A DNA stretch of 64,000 nt from Planctomycetota bacterium (lineage in GTDB: Bacteria; Planctomycetota; UBA1135; UBA2386): the NCBI GenBank assembly GCA_016872675.1, contig VGZG01000006.1, positions 1 through 64,000 on the forward strand, in the 5' to 3' direction. Each line of letters begins with the position of its first letter. Positions within the stretch are counted from its first letter, which is position 1. Under the pieces are notes generated by a model. The model saw only the letters and a list, made by a program, of their open reading frames with translations. It was not told the DNA's origin and did no database searches. Below are positions 25,250 through 34,337 of this stretch, piece by piece. Made by a program: the position numbers and the translations under genes.

Positions 25250-26697
25250 AGGTTCACCTGCACCGGCCAGGCCTCCGCGATCGCCGTGAAGCCAGCGTCG
25301 ATCGCCGCCCAGCGGAAAGTCAGCATCTGGCCGGTCAGCGCGTAGCTGATCGGAATCGCAAAGCTGTAGCCGATCGGATCGCCGGGCACGGCCGGCGCCG
25401 TGTTGCGCACCCGGATCGGGCCGAGCGGGATCAGCGTCAGGTCGTTGCCGACGGTCGCGTACAGCACGGCGATGCCGGGCGTGACGCCAGTCAGGGGCGG
25501 CCAGCCAACCATCCAAGTGTCGAACCACGGTTGGCCAAGCGTGCAGCGACGGAACGCCGTGGCGTTGATCGACGGCGTGCCGAGCAGGCCCGATCGCGGC
25601 AGGCCGCACGAGCTGCCGAAGTCGTCACCGCCCGGCGGCACGCCGCCATTCGTGCTGATGCTCGGGTCGAGCGTACAGATGGCGTCGACGTCGTCGTTCT
25701 GGCCCTTGCCGACCACGTTACTGACATTCGCGCCGTCCTGCCTCTTGAGCGGCACGGCGGCGCCCCCGTCGGCCGACATGTCGACGTAGAGGAACTGATC
25801 ACGCGCCGTGCCGACACACGAGAACAGCAGCTTGTTGGCCGCGGCGTCGACGGCGAGGCCGTCGATGTCCTCGTTCTGCTCGAGGCCGAGGTCGTACCAG
25901 AAGCGGAACACGCTTGGCGCCCCCCACGGCGCCGTCGTGCTGGCGCGCGAGACCCTGAGGATGTTGGCGCCGCTCGGCACGGTGCTCGCCGTGCTGCCCC
26001 ACCAGAACGACGGCACGAGGCCCGCCGTGGCGCTGGAAACGGTGAAGTAGATCGTCTGCGCCGTGCCGACGAGCGGGCCGAAGCCGGGCTCGATCGTCGT
26101 CAGGGTCCCCTGGTCGCGTCCGAGCATCAGCGGGAAGTCGACGGCATCGACCTCGGCGCCCGCCGGCAGGCCGAGTTCGGCGCGCGAATGGCTGCGCTCG
26201 GTGCGACCGATGAGCTGCGGCGGATAGGCGCTGCCGGGGAGAACCCACGAGAACAGCGCGCTACCAATGCTGCCGAGCGCCGCTTCCTGCGCGATGCGCG
26301 AACCGGCGACACCAGTCGCCCCTTGCTTGAGCGAGAACGAGATCAGGCCCCAGGCGTTGGGCGGCACCGCCAGCTGGCCGCTGCTGTCGGCGAGGATCTC
26401 GTCGCGACCGAGGCTGATGTCGTCGATGTCGAGCTGCGCCGCGCCGTTCCACTGCGCCAGGATCGTCTTCAGGTCGGGCTGCGTCTGCGGGCTCGGGAGC
26501 GCGACGGTCGGCGCCAGCGTGAAGCCGTTGCGGTGCACGCGCGTCTCGGCGTCCGCGCTGCCGGCGAGACCGCCGTCGATCAGCACGGCGGTCGCCGCAC
26601 CAGCGAGGGGGCCGCGGGACTCGTTGACTCCCTGTGCAGCAGCCGGAGCCGCGGCACACGCAGCGAAGAGGACGGCGTAGTTGGAACGGATGGCCAT
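25246..26697 (-). CDS. Secreted protein of unknown function, coupled to the ECF sigma factor
   Basis: 483 residues from the ATG at 26697 (in-phase ATG at 26730 is less likely). The signal peptide is MAIRSNYAVLFAACAAAPAAAQ. I recognise no named domain. The phrases IDDISLGRDEILADSSGQLAV, GLISFSLKQGATGVAGSRIAQ, NEDIDGLAVDAAANKLLFSCVG and VVGKGQNDDVDAICTLDP suggest a repeat of beta strands, such as a propeller-like or large sandwich protein. The end (GYSFAIPISYALTGQMLTFRWAAID) resembles the C-terminal modules of the neighbouring secreted proteins. It is placed between the kinase and the sigma gene, its stop overlaps the sigma start, and it may be an output or sensor of that pathway (inference). 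Confidence 0.7.
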   Translation of the reverse strand: MAIRSNYAVLFAACAAAPAAAQGVNESRGPLAGAATAVLIDGGLAGSADAETRVHRNGFTLAPTVALPSPQTQPDLKTILAQWNGAAQLDIDDISLGRDEILADSSGQLAVPPNAWGLISFSLKQGATGVAGSRIAQEAALGSIGSALFSWVLPGSAYPPQLIGRTERSHSRAELGLPAGAEVDAVDFPLMLGRDQGTLTTIEPGFGPLVGTAQTIYFTVSSATAGLVPSFWWGSTASTVPSGANILRVSRASTTAPWGAPSVFRFWYDLGLEQNEDIDGLAVDAAANKLLFSCVGTARDQFLYVDMSADGGAAVPLKRQDGANVSNVVGKGQNDDVDAICTLDPSISTNGGVPPGGDDFGSSCGLPRSGLLGTPSINATAFRRCTLGQPWFDTWMVGWPPLTGVTPGIAVLYATVGNDLTLIPLGPIRVRNTAPAVPGDPIGYSFAIPISYALTGQMLTFRWAAIDAGFTAIAEAWPVQVNL

Positions 26698-26764
26698 GCG
26701 AGAGTCCGTCAGCGTACCAGTCGCCGCCAATCCGTGGGACGAACCTAAAATTTCGCCGTACGAA

Positions 26765-29329
26765 TCAGCGGAACGGCTTCAGCCCGGCATCGATCTCGTC
26801 GCTCATCCGCCGCTGGAAAACCTTGTCGCCGTCGGCCTTCTGGCGCGCCAGTTGGCGGACGATCGCCGCCAACCACGCGGTCTGCGCGGCATCGAGCCCG
26901 CCAGGCGGCATCAGGAAGGCGAGGTTGGCCAGCTGGTAGGCGCTGCTGGGATCGGCGAGCAGCGTGCGCGCGAACGGCACCAACGCCGCCTGCGGCCGGT
27001 CCTCCAGCAACGCGACGGAGATCGCGCGCCGCTGCTGCGCCTCGGCCGTCGCGCGTACGGCGAGCGCCTCGTCGTACGCGGTCACCGAGCGCGCCGCCGC
27101 CGCCTGCGACGCGGCGACGTCGCTGCCGCGCAGCGCCAGCGCCTCGGCCTGCGCGATCGAACCCAGCAGATCCGGTAGTTTCCACGCCTCGCCGCGCAGG
27201 CCGGTCTTCTCCAGGCCTTCGGCGAACTTGTAGGCGCCGGCGAAGTCGCCGCGGGCGCGGAGCAGTTGCGCCAACGTGAAGCGCGTGTTCCAGGCGAATG
27301 GCCGCACGCGCAGCGCCTGCTGCAGGTAATGCTCGGCGCCGGCGAGATCGTCCAGGCGCAAGTGCGCGACGCCCAGGTTCTGGTACGGCCCGTGGCGGTC
27401 GGGACGCAGCGCCAGCGACGCCTTTAACTCGGGGATCGCCGCGCGGTAGTCGCGGCGCATCATCAGCGCGACGCCGCGCATGGCGCAGGTGCGCGCCGTA
27501 CTGCCGCCGTACAACGCTTCGAGCGCGACCGTCTCGTCGTACAGCTGCTTGATCGTCGCCGCCTGCTCCTCGCCGCTGCGCTGTTCACCAAGCGCTGCCA
27601 GCGCGAACAGCCGGCCGTCGCGCGCTGGCATGTAGGCGTCGGCGGCGCGCGCGAACAGCGCATCGGCGCGCTCGGCGAAGCCCGCGACATCGCTGAGGCG
27701 CAGTTCATGGTAGCCGGCGACGAAGCACTCCGGCGGCGACTGTGGCGCCGGCAGGCCGGCGGTGTCGATCGCCTTGGCGCCGGCGCGCGCCGGATCGGCG
27801 GCGGCGTAGCGGGCCGCGAGCGCCTGCAGGTACGGGCTGTCGCCGCGCGCCGCGAGCACGGCGAAGTCGTCGACGGCGCCGTCGCGGTCGCCGAGGTCCT
27901 GGCGCAGGCAGGCGCGGAACAGCCGCGCCGGCAGGTCATCGGGATCGAGCGCCAGCAACTGGTCGAGCAGGCCGATGCCGGTGCGGTGCTCGCCCTGCAG
28001 CGCGCCGAGGATGCGTTCGTCGGGCCAGCCTTCGATCGCCAGCAGCGACGGCAGAGTCGCGTAGAGGCCGCGCTGCGCGCTGGCGCGCGCCTCCGCACGC
28101 TCGGTCACCAACACGGGCGCGACGGATCCGCCGACAATAAGCAGCAGCGCCGCGGCGAGCGTAGCGATCGGCTTCGCCGGCGCGCGCCGCCACGCGCGCA
28201 GCCGCCGGCTAAGCGCGCTGATCGGCCGCGCGGTGACCGGCAGGTGCTGTAGGAAGGCGTCGAGGTCAGCGGCGAGCGCGCTCGCCGTGGCGTAGCGGCG
28301 CTCCGGCTGCCTCTCGAGGCAGCGCTCGACGATGGCGACGAGATCGCGCGGCAGGCCCGGCCGCAGTTGGGCGAGCGGCGCCGGGTCGGACGTCTGTAGC
28401 GCGGCGAACACCTGCGCGATCTCGCCCTCGTACGGCGTGCGGCCGGCGAGCAGGTGGTAGAGCGTCGCGCCAAGGCCGTAGATGTCGAGCGACGGCTTCG
28501 CCTCGCCGACGCCACCGGCGCACAGCTGCTCGGGCGCCATGTACCAGGGCGTGCCGAGCGTCGTCTGCGTCGCCGTGAGCTTCTCGGCGGCATGGTGCGC
28601 GGCGATGCCGAAGTCGAGCATCACCGGTCGGCCCGTGCGATCGACGAAGACGTTGGACGGCTTGACGTCACGGTGCACGAGCCCGTGCTCGTGCGCCGCG
28701 CCGAGGCCGAGCGACAACTCGCGCACCCAGCGCGCGCACAAGCGCGGCCATGTCAAGTCCGCCGGCTGCGGCCCGCACACTGCCGCGACGGCCGCCATCG
28801 GCGCCTCGCCGTCGTCGATGCGCCGCAGCAGAGTCGCGAGCGACGTGCCTTCGAGCAACTCCATGACGAGGTACTGCACGCCTTCAGGCGTGCGACCGCG
28901 GTCGAATACGGCGACGACGTTGGGGTGCTGCAGCATCGCCAGCGCCTCGGCCTCGCGCTGGAAGCGCGGCTCGGCGGCGGCGTCGCGGAACATCCGCGCG
29001 TCGAGAATCTTGATCGCGACGCTGCGCCGGAGTTCCTGGTCCTCACCGCGGTAGACGACGCCCATCGCGCCGCGGCCGAGACACGACGCGAGCTTGTAGC
29101 GGCCGGCGAGCAGCGCCCCCTGCAGCGGGTCCTCGCCCAGGGCCGCCTGCTGCAACTGCGGCAGCTGCCGCTGCATGCCGAGCAATTCGGCGACGACACT
29201 GGCGAGGTGCGGCTGCTCGGCGCACAGCGCCGCCGGATCGACTGCTTCGCCGGCGTCGAGGCGCGCGATACCGCGCGCGACGAGGTCGACGAGGGACTCG
29301 GTTTCTCGAGGATCGCGCGCGAGACTCAC
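26765..29329 (-). CDS. Membrane Ser/Thr protein kinase with TPR-like extracytoplasmic tail
   Basis: 854 residues from a GTG at 29329. The kinase domain spans about 78-365: Gly loop LGRGAMGVVYRGE, Lys107 in VAIKIL, HRDVKPSN (Asp221), DFGIA (Asp239) and TLGTPWYMAPEQL. A transmembrane helix follows at about 388-408 (IATLAAALLLIVGGSVAPVLV). The remaining 440 residues are helical pairs of TPR type (for example AAIPELKASLALRPDRHGPYQNLG, AEHYLQQALRVRPFAWNTRF) on the far side of the membrane. All catalytic residues are present, so it is probably active. This Hanks-type layout is typical of planctomycete signal transduction. It heads the gene run kinase, secreted protein, ECF sigma. Confidence 0.93.
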   Translation of the reverse strand: MSLARDPRETESLVDLVARGIARLDAGEAVDPAALCAEQPHLASVVAELLGMQRQLPQLQQAALGEDPLQGALLAGRYKLASCLGRGAMGVVYRGEDQELRRSVAIKILDARMFRDAAAEPRFQREAEALAMLQHPNVVAVFDRGRTPEGVQYLVMELLEGTSLATLLRRIDDGEAPMAAVAAVCGPQPADLTWPRLCARWVRELSLGLGAAHEHGLVHRDVKPSNVFVDRTGRPVMLDFGIAAHHAAEKLTATQTTLGTPWYMAPEQLCAGGVGEAKPSLDIYGLGATLYHLLAGRTPYEGEIAQVFAALQTSDPAPLAQLRPGLPRDLVAIVERCLERQPERRYATASALAADLDAFLQHLPVTARPISALSRRLRAWRRAPAKPIATLAAALLLIVGGSVAPVLVTERAEARASAQRGLYATLPSLLAIEGWPDERILGALQGEHRTGIGLLDQLLALDPDDLPARLFRACLRQDLGDRDGAVDDFAVLAARGDSPYLQALAARYAAADPARAGAKAIDTAGLPAPQSPPECFVAGYHELRLSDVAGFAERADALFARAADAYMPARDGRLFALAALGEQRSGEEQAATIKQLYDETVALEALYGGSTARTCAMRGVALMMRRDYRAAIPELKASLALRPDRHGPYQNLGVAHLRLDDLAGAEHYLQQALRVRPFAWNTRFTLAQLLRARGDFAGAYKFAEGLEKTGLRGEAWKLPDLLGSIAQAEALALRGSDVAASQAAAARSVTAYDEALAVRATAEAQQRRAISVALLEDRPQAALVPFARTLLADPSSAYQLANLAFLMPPGGLDAAQTAWLAAIVRQLARQKADGDKVFQRRMSDEIDAGLKPFR

Positions 29330-29437
29330 GGGGCGCTAGTGTACCGCTGTGCCGCAGCCGAGCGCGCGGTCGTTACGGGTTCGCGTCGGCCGCAGCCTCG
29401 GCGCGACGCGGCGGGCGACAGCAGCGCGCTCACGCGC

Positions 29438-30526
29438 TCAGCGGATCGTCGCCGCGCCGCCGTTCGAGAGCGACAGCAGCGCGCCGAACTCGAGCGCCTG
29501 GTTGTAGAGCTGGAAGCCCGACAACGCCGGGTTGTTGGGGATCGGCAGGCTCCACATCGCCATGCCGCCGCCGCCGAGGAAGTCGACGAGGTCCGGGCTG
29601 GCGAGCGCCGTGCAGCCGGGCACGAACTCGGGCAGCGGCAGCGGCACGTTGAGCTGCGCGATGCCGGTCAGCATGAACGGCAGGCCCGGCCCGAGGTTGC
29701 CGACGTGCAGCATGAACGTGCCGCCGATCGCCGGCAGGCTGCCGAGCGCAAGCGTCACCGTGCCGCAGCCGGCGCCGTACGACGACCACGTCGGCGACAC
29801 GTCGCGGATCTGGAACGCCGTCAGGTGGGACCGCAGCGAATTGGCCGCGAGCGGGTGCGAGCCCTGCACCAGCAGCCACAGCTGGTCGGTCGCGGTCGTG
29901 CGCGTGAACGCGCCGGTGCAGTGCGAGCCGAACACGGCGTCCGCGCCGCCGAGCGCCGGGTTGTTGTCGGGGTCGCCGTCGAGCGGCGCCGACAGCGGAC
30001 CCTGCAGCAGCGTGCCGAGGTTGGTCGCCTCGCCGCCGGCGAGCGTCACCGCGCCGATCGCCGAGCTAAGCGTCATCGCGCGGTCATAGAGCGCCGACAT
30101 GCCGTTGCCGAGCCGCTGGTCGGTGAACCAGCACTGGATCTCGTACGTGCGGCCAACGGTCAGCGGCGCGAGATTGTCGATGCGGATCGCGCCCCAGCCG
30201 GTCGGATTGCTCGGCGTCGTGGCGCTGGTCGCGCGCGCCGACGACAGCAGCAGGTCGAAGCCCGCGTCGCCGGTGGTCGATCCGTTCATCGCCAGCGTCG
30301 ACGCGTTGGTCCACCCGATCGGCGCGAACGCGCCAACGAACTGCACACCGTGAACGAGCGGCGACTGGGCCGCGGTCGCGGAGTGCAGGTTGCGCGCGAC
30401 GACGAGCGTGCCGTTGGTGTTGACGTCGGTGACGGCAAGGGTCGGCAGGACCGGCCCCCAGGCGATGGTCTGGGCAAAGGCCGGCGCGGCGAGCAGCGCA
30501 GCGGCAAACAGGGAGTGGAGGTTCAT
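29438..30526 (-). CDS. Secreted protein of unknown function with C-terminal beta module
   Basis: 362 residues from the ATG at 30526 with a clear signal peptide (MNLHSLFAAALLAAPAFAQ). Residues 20-225 look like one beta-sandwich (TLVVARNLHSATAAQSP, GWGAIRIDNLAPLTVGRTYE, IQCWFTDQRLGNGMSALYDR), perhaps a carbohydrate-binding-like or PEP-CTERM-like fold. The last 120 residues carry the shared C-terminal module: SYGAGCGTVTLALGSLPAIGG, LPEFVPGCTALASPDL and PIPNNPALSGFQLYNQALEF. That module occurs on most large exported proteins in this window and may serve sorting or surface attachment. No catalytic motif is evident. It is divergent from the protease gene. Confidence 0.74.
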   Translation of the reverse strand: MNLHSLFAAALLAAPAFAQTIAWGPVLPTLAVTDVNTNGTLVVARNLHSATAAQSPLVHGVQFVGAFAPIGWTNASTLAMNGSTTGDAGFDLLLSSARATSATTPSNPTGWGAIRIDNLAPLTVGRTYEIQCWFTDQRLGNGMSALYDRAMTLSSAIGAVTLAGGEATNLGTLLQGPLSAPLDGDPDNNPALGGADAVFGSHCTGAFTRTTATDQLWLLVQGSHPLAANSLRSHLTAFQIRDVSPTWSSYGAGCGTVTLALGSLPAIGGTFMLHVGNLGPGLPFMLTGIAQLNVPLPLPEFVPGCTALASPDLVDFLGGGGMAMWSLPIPNNPALSGFQLYNQALEFGALLSLSNGGAATIR

Positions 30527-30857
30527 AAACGGGAGCAAGCGTTGGCGCGGCAAGCCCAGAGCCGGTGGCGCGGGCGAGAGAAGTTGCCGGCCGGACCGAC
30601 CGCGAGGTGGGCGACGGAATCTGCCGGACAAGGCGCAGTAGCCTACCTTACTCGCCGAGGCTGCGGTCGGCGCCGTGGCGCACAGCTGCGGCCACGGCCG
30701 GTGCCGACAATAATGTACGCCGCAAGCTGTTTCCGTACAACAACTTAGAGCACTCTCAAGAAGCGACGATCGCCACCTTGGGAGCGTTGCAGCCATCCCG
30801 CTGGAGCCAATAGGCCGGGACTTCCCCGCGCCGCGACCATTTCCCTCCAAGCTGATC
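30527..30857. promoter_or_regulatory. 331-bp divergent promoter region
   Basis: No gene is supported here. The region separates the divergent starts of a secreted protein and the protease. An inverted repeat TGTACG-N14-CGTACA (30714-30719 and 30734-30739) lies in a locally AT-richer patch and has the spacing of a dimeric regulator's operator. I cannot assign -35/-10 elements with confidence. Confidence 0.35.
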
Positions 30858-33800
30858 ATGAACCGCTCCTCGCTCTTCACCCTCGGCGTCGCCGCGGGCC
30901 TCTCGCTGATCGCTCGTTCCGTCGCGCAGGCCGATGGCACGGGCCCGATCGTTCCCGGCAATCCGCAGGTCGCCCTGCAGTACGGCACGTTCGACCCCAA
31001 GGTCGGCACACTGCCGATCCCGGCCGTTCTCCGGGCCGGCGCCGACACCCGCCTGTGGATCGTGCAGTTCCACGGCGCGCCGACCGACGACGACCGCGCC
31101 GCACTGAAGGCGCTCGGCGTCGCCGTGCACGGCTACCTGCCGCACACCTGCCATCTCGTGCGCATGGACGGCGCCGCCGTCCGCGCCGTCGGCGCGCTGC
31201 CCGCGGTGCGCTGGGTCGGCGCGTACGAGCCCGCCTACCGGCTGGAGACCGCGCTGCTCGAAGCGCTCGCCAACGGCGTGCAGCTCGGCAAAGCCCGCTA
31301 CAACCTCGTCGTCGCCGACAAGCGCACGCAGAAGGGCGCGCTGGCGGCGAAGATCGAGGCCTTCGGTGGCACGGTCGTCGACCGCCAGGAGATGGGCCTG
31401 CTGCTGATCGCCGAGCTCGACGGCGCGCAACTCGCCGCCGCGGCCCGCTGCGACGAGGTGCTGTGGATCGATCGCTGGACCGAGCCCGGCGCGGACATGA
31501 ACAACGCCCGCATCCAGGGCGGCGCCAACGCCATCGAGACCGCGGCCGGCTACACGGGCATCGGCGTGCGCGGCCACGTGTACGAAGGCGTCGAGCCGAC
31601 GCATCCGGACTTCACCACCGCGCTGGTCAACGTGCGCAGCGGCGGCACGCAGCAGCGCCACGGCCACTGCACCGCCGGCATCGTGTTCGGCAACGGCACG
31701 AGCAACGCCAGCGCGCGCGGCATGGCCCCGGACGCGGTCGGCTTCTACACCAACTACACGACGGTGACGGCCGGCTTCTCGCGCAACGCCGTCATCAACG
31801 AGGTCGTCAACACGCACAACTGCATGTTCACGACCGCGTCGTGGGGCGCCGGCGTGACCACCGCGTACACCGCCGACTCGGCCGACGCCGACGACATCGT
31901 GTTCGACCACCGCATCCCGTGGACGAACAGCATGTCGAACCAGGGCAACCAGTTCGCGCGCCCCCAGGCCTGGGCCAAGAACGTCATCTCGATCGGCGCC
32001 GTGCAGCACTTCAACAACAGCAACCCGGCCGACGACTCGTGGGCCGCAGGCTCGGGCTCGATCGGCCCGGCGGCCGACGGCCGCATGAAGCCGGACCTGT
32101 GCGCCTACTACGACAGCGTGTGGACGTCGGACCTGAGCGTCGGCCTCGCCAACAACGACCCGACGGCCCCGGGCACGACCGGCGGCTACAACAACGTCGC
32201 GGATCCGGCCGGCCAGTCGACGACGAACTTCGGCGGCACGTCGGCGGCGACGCCGATCGTCGCGGGCCACAACGCCCTCGCGATCCAGATGTACACGGAC
32301 CACCTGTTCAGCAACGCGCCGCGCGTGGTCGGCGGCAGCCGCTTCGCGAACCGCCCGTACGCGCAGACGCTGAAGGCGCTGATGATCACGGGCGCCGACC
32401 AGTACACGATGACCGCGGCGGACAACCGCCGCGAGCACGTCGGCTGGGGCTTCCCCAACCTCAACACGCTGCTGACGCGCAAGGACCGCTTCACGATCGT
32501 CGCCGAGGACGCGCCGATCACGCAGGGCGGCACGCACAGCTACCAGGTCAACGTGCTCGCCGGCGAGACCTCGCTGAAGGTCTGCATGACGTACCTCGAT
32601 CCGGCCGGCAATCCCGCCGCCGCGCTCGACCGCGTCAACGACCTGACGCTGCGCGTGATCGCGCCCGACGGCACGTCGTACTGGGGCAACGTCGGCCTCA
32701 AGGGCGCGGCGCAGACGCGCTTCAGCGCCGTCGGCGGCGCCGCGGACACGATTGACACCGTCGAGTGCGTGATGCTGCAAAACCCGCTGGCCGGCACGTG
32801 GACCGTCGAGGTCACCGCGCCGACCGTGACGCAGGACGCGCACATCGCGACCGCGGCGACCGACGCGACCTACGCGCTGGTCGTCAACGGCGGCACGCGC
32901 CTCTACGGCTCGGGCTGCGCCCGCTACATCCCCGACGTCAGCCCGACGGCCGCCACCGGCAACTACTGGCCCTTCGGCGGCAATTCGAAGTCGGAGCTCA
33001 CCACGTTCTTCACCGGCGGCAACTTCGGCGCGTCGGGCGGCGCGGTCTACTTCAACGTGACCGCCGCTGCGAGCGTCTGGATCGGCGGCCTCGATCTCAA
33101 CACCACGGCGCCGGCGGGCCAGGAGCTGCGCCTCGACGTCTTCCGCACCAACCTCGGCGTGTCGCACGTCGGCAACGAGACCAACCCGGCCTCGTGGCTG
33201 CCGCTGACCGCTGGCAAGGGCGTGTCCGCCGGCCCGGACGCGCCGAGCCGCATCAACTTCGCCGAACCGTTCTTCCTGCCAGTCGGCACGTACGGCCTCG
33301 CGATCGACGCGACCAACTTCGCGCACGGCTACACCAACGGCGACGGCAGCAACCAGAACCATGCGCTGGGCGCGCTGTCGCTGGCCGCCGGTTCGGCCAG
33401 CAACGCCGGCTTCGCCGGCTTTGTCTTCTCGCCGCGCGTCGCCAACGTCACGCTGCTGCACCGCTACGACAACGGGCTCGGCACGAACATGCGCTGGCAG
33501 ACGATCGTCCGCCGCGCCGAGCTCGGCGCCCTCGGCGTGATCCGCAGCCTCGCCTTCGCGCCGGAGGTCGACGGCCGCCACTGGAACAGCAACCTGATGG
33601 TGCGCATGAGCCACGTCGCCAGCGGATACGCGCTGTCGCCCAACTTCGCCGCCAACATGCCGGGGCCGATCACGACGCTGAGCAGCAACAACTACAGCTT
33701 CGACATGACGCAGGACCAGTGGACCGAGATCGGCCTGCAGACGCCGTTTCTCTACAACGGCGTCGACGATGTCGTCGTCGAGGTGATCGCCCAGGGCAAC

Positions 33801-34328
33801 TGGCAGACGGTCGACGGCCAATTCGCCCGCTCCAACGAGCCGCGCGTCTACGCCATCAACTGGACCGGCGCCGCGCCGGCGATGGCAACCGGCGTTGACA
33901 ACTTGTCGGTGCGCCTGCGCCTGGGCTTTGGCTGCAGCACGGTGAACGAGCACGGCGCCAGCTGCGGCTCGCTGGAGGCGATGCACTTCGGCAACGGCAA
34001 CCGCGGCGGGACGTTCTTCTTCTATACGACCGGCGCGCCGGCGAGCAGCATCGCGGTGCTGGCGCTCGGCCTGACCAACGGCCCGCCCCTGCCGCTGTCG
34101 CTGACGCCCTTCGGCTGGACGAACTGCGTCGCCTACCAGGACGCGACCACGACGTCGACCGTCGCGACCAGCGCGGTCGGCGTCGGCACCTTCGCGCTGG
34201 CGATCCCCAACAACCCGGCGCTCGACGGCACGACGGTCTTCGGCCAGTGGCTGACGCTGGACGCCACCGAGCCGGGCCTGCTGACCTTCTCGGGGCAGAC
34301 CCGCGTGATGATCGGCACCGCGCCCTGA
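30858..34328 (+). CDS. Large secreted subtilisin-family (S8) protein with altered Asp segment
   Basis: 1156 residues. A signal peptide (MNRSSLFTLGVAAGLSLIAR) is followed by a propeptide-like region (60-210: LWIVQFHGAPTDDDRAALKA) and the S8 domain (about 215-560). His268 is in RHGHCTAGIVFGNG, the oxyanion Asn is in NSMSNQGNQ, and Ser462 is in FGGTSAATPIVAGHNA. Where subtilases have V-x-D-x-G before THPDF, this protein reads HVYEGVEPTHPDF, so the catalytic Asp is replaced by Tyr/Glu243. Residues 560-680 resemble a P-domain-like sandwich (VCMTYLDPAGNPA). Two more strand-rich regions and the C-terminal module (FGCSTVNEHGASCG ... PNNPALDGTTVFGQW) follow. It could be a protease with Glu in the triad or a non-catalytic surface protein. 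Confidence 0.85.
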   Translation: MNRSSLFTLGVAAGLSLIARSVAQADGTGPIVPGNPQVALQYGTFDPKVGTLPIPAVLRAGADTRLWIVQFHGAPTDDDRAALKALGVAVHGYLPHTCHLVRMDGAAVRAVGALPAVRWVGAYEPAYRLETALLEALANGVQLGKARYNLVVADKRTQKGALAAKIEAFGGTVVDRQEMGLLLIAELDGAQLAAAARCDEVLWIDRWTEPGADMNNARIQGGANAIETAAGYTGIGVRGHVYEGVEPTHPDFTTALVNVRSGGTQQRHGHCTAGIVFGNGTSNASARGMAPDAVGFYTNYTTVTAGFSRNAVINEVVNTHNCMFTTASWGAGVTTAYTADSADADDIVFDHRIPWTNSMSNQGNQFARPQAWAKNVISIGAVQHFNNSNPADDSWAAGSGSIGPAADGRMKPDLCAYYDSVWTSDLSVGLANNDPTAPGTTGGYNNVADPAGQSTTNFGGTSAATPIVAGHNALAIQMYTDHLFSNAPRVVGGSRFANRPYAQTLKALMITGADQYTMTAADNRREHVGWGFPNLNTLLTRKDRFTIVAEDAPITQGGTHSYQVNVLAGETSLKVCMTYLDPAGNPAAALDRVNDLTLRVIAPDGTSYWGNVGLKGAAQTRFSAVGGAADTIDTVECVMLQNPLAGTWTVEVTAPTVTQDAHIATAATDATYALVVNGGTRLYGSGCARYIPDVSPTAATGNYWPFGGNSKSELTTFFTGGNFGASGGAVYFNVTAAASVWIGGLDLNTTAPAGQELRLDVFRTNLGVSHVGNETNPASWLPLTAGKGVSAGPDAPSRINFAEPFFLPVGTYGLAIDATNFAHGYTNGDGSNQNHALGALSLAAGSASNAGFAGFVFSPRVANVTLLHRYDNGLGTNMRWQTIVRRAELGALGVIRSLAFAPEVDGRHWNSNLMVRMSHVASGYALSPNFAANMPGPITTLSSNNYSFDMTQDQWTEIGLQTPFLYNGVDDVVVEVIAQGNWQTVDGQFARSNEPRVYAINWTGAAPAMATGVDNLSVRLRLGFGCSTVNEHGASCGSLEAMHFGNGNRGGTFFFYTTGAPASSIAVLALGLTNGPPLPLSLTPFGWTNCVAYQDATTTSTVATSAVGVGTFALAIPNNPALDGTTVFGQWLTLDATEPGLLTFSGQTRVMIGTAP

Positions 34329-34337
34329 GGCGCGGTG
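34316..34337 (+). terminator. Hairpin terminator spanning the protease stop codon
   Basis: A perfect 9-bp stem, CACCGCGCC (34316-34324) with GGCGCGGTG (34329-34337), closes a CTGA tetraloop that contains the TGA stop. It is followed directly by the T-rich run TTCGCTCTTTCTTT, the classic layout of a factor-independent terminator. Confidence 0.75.
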
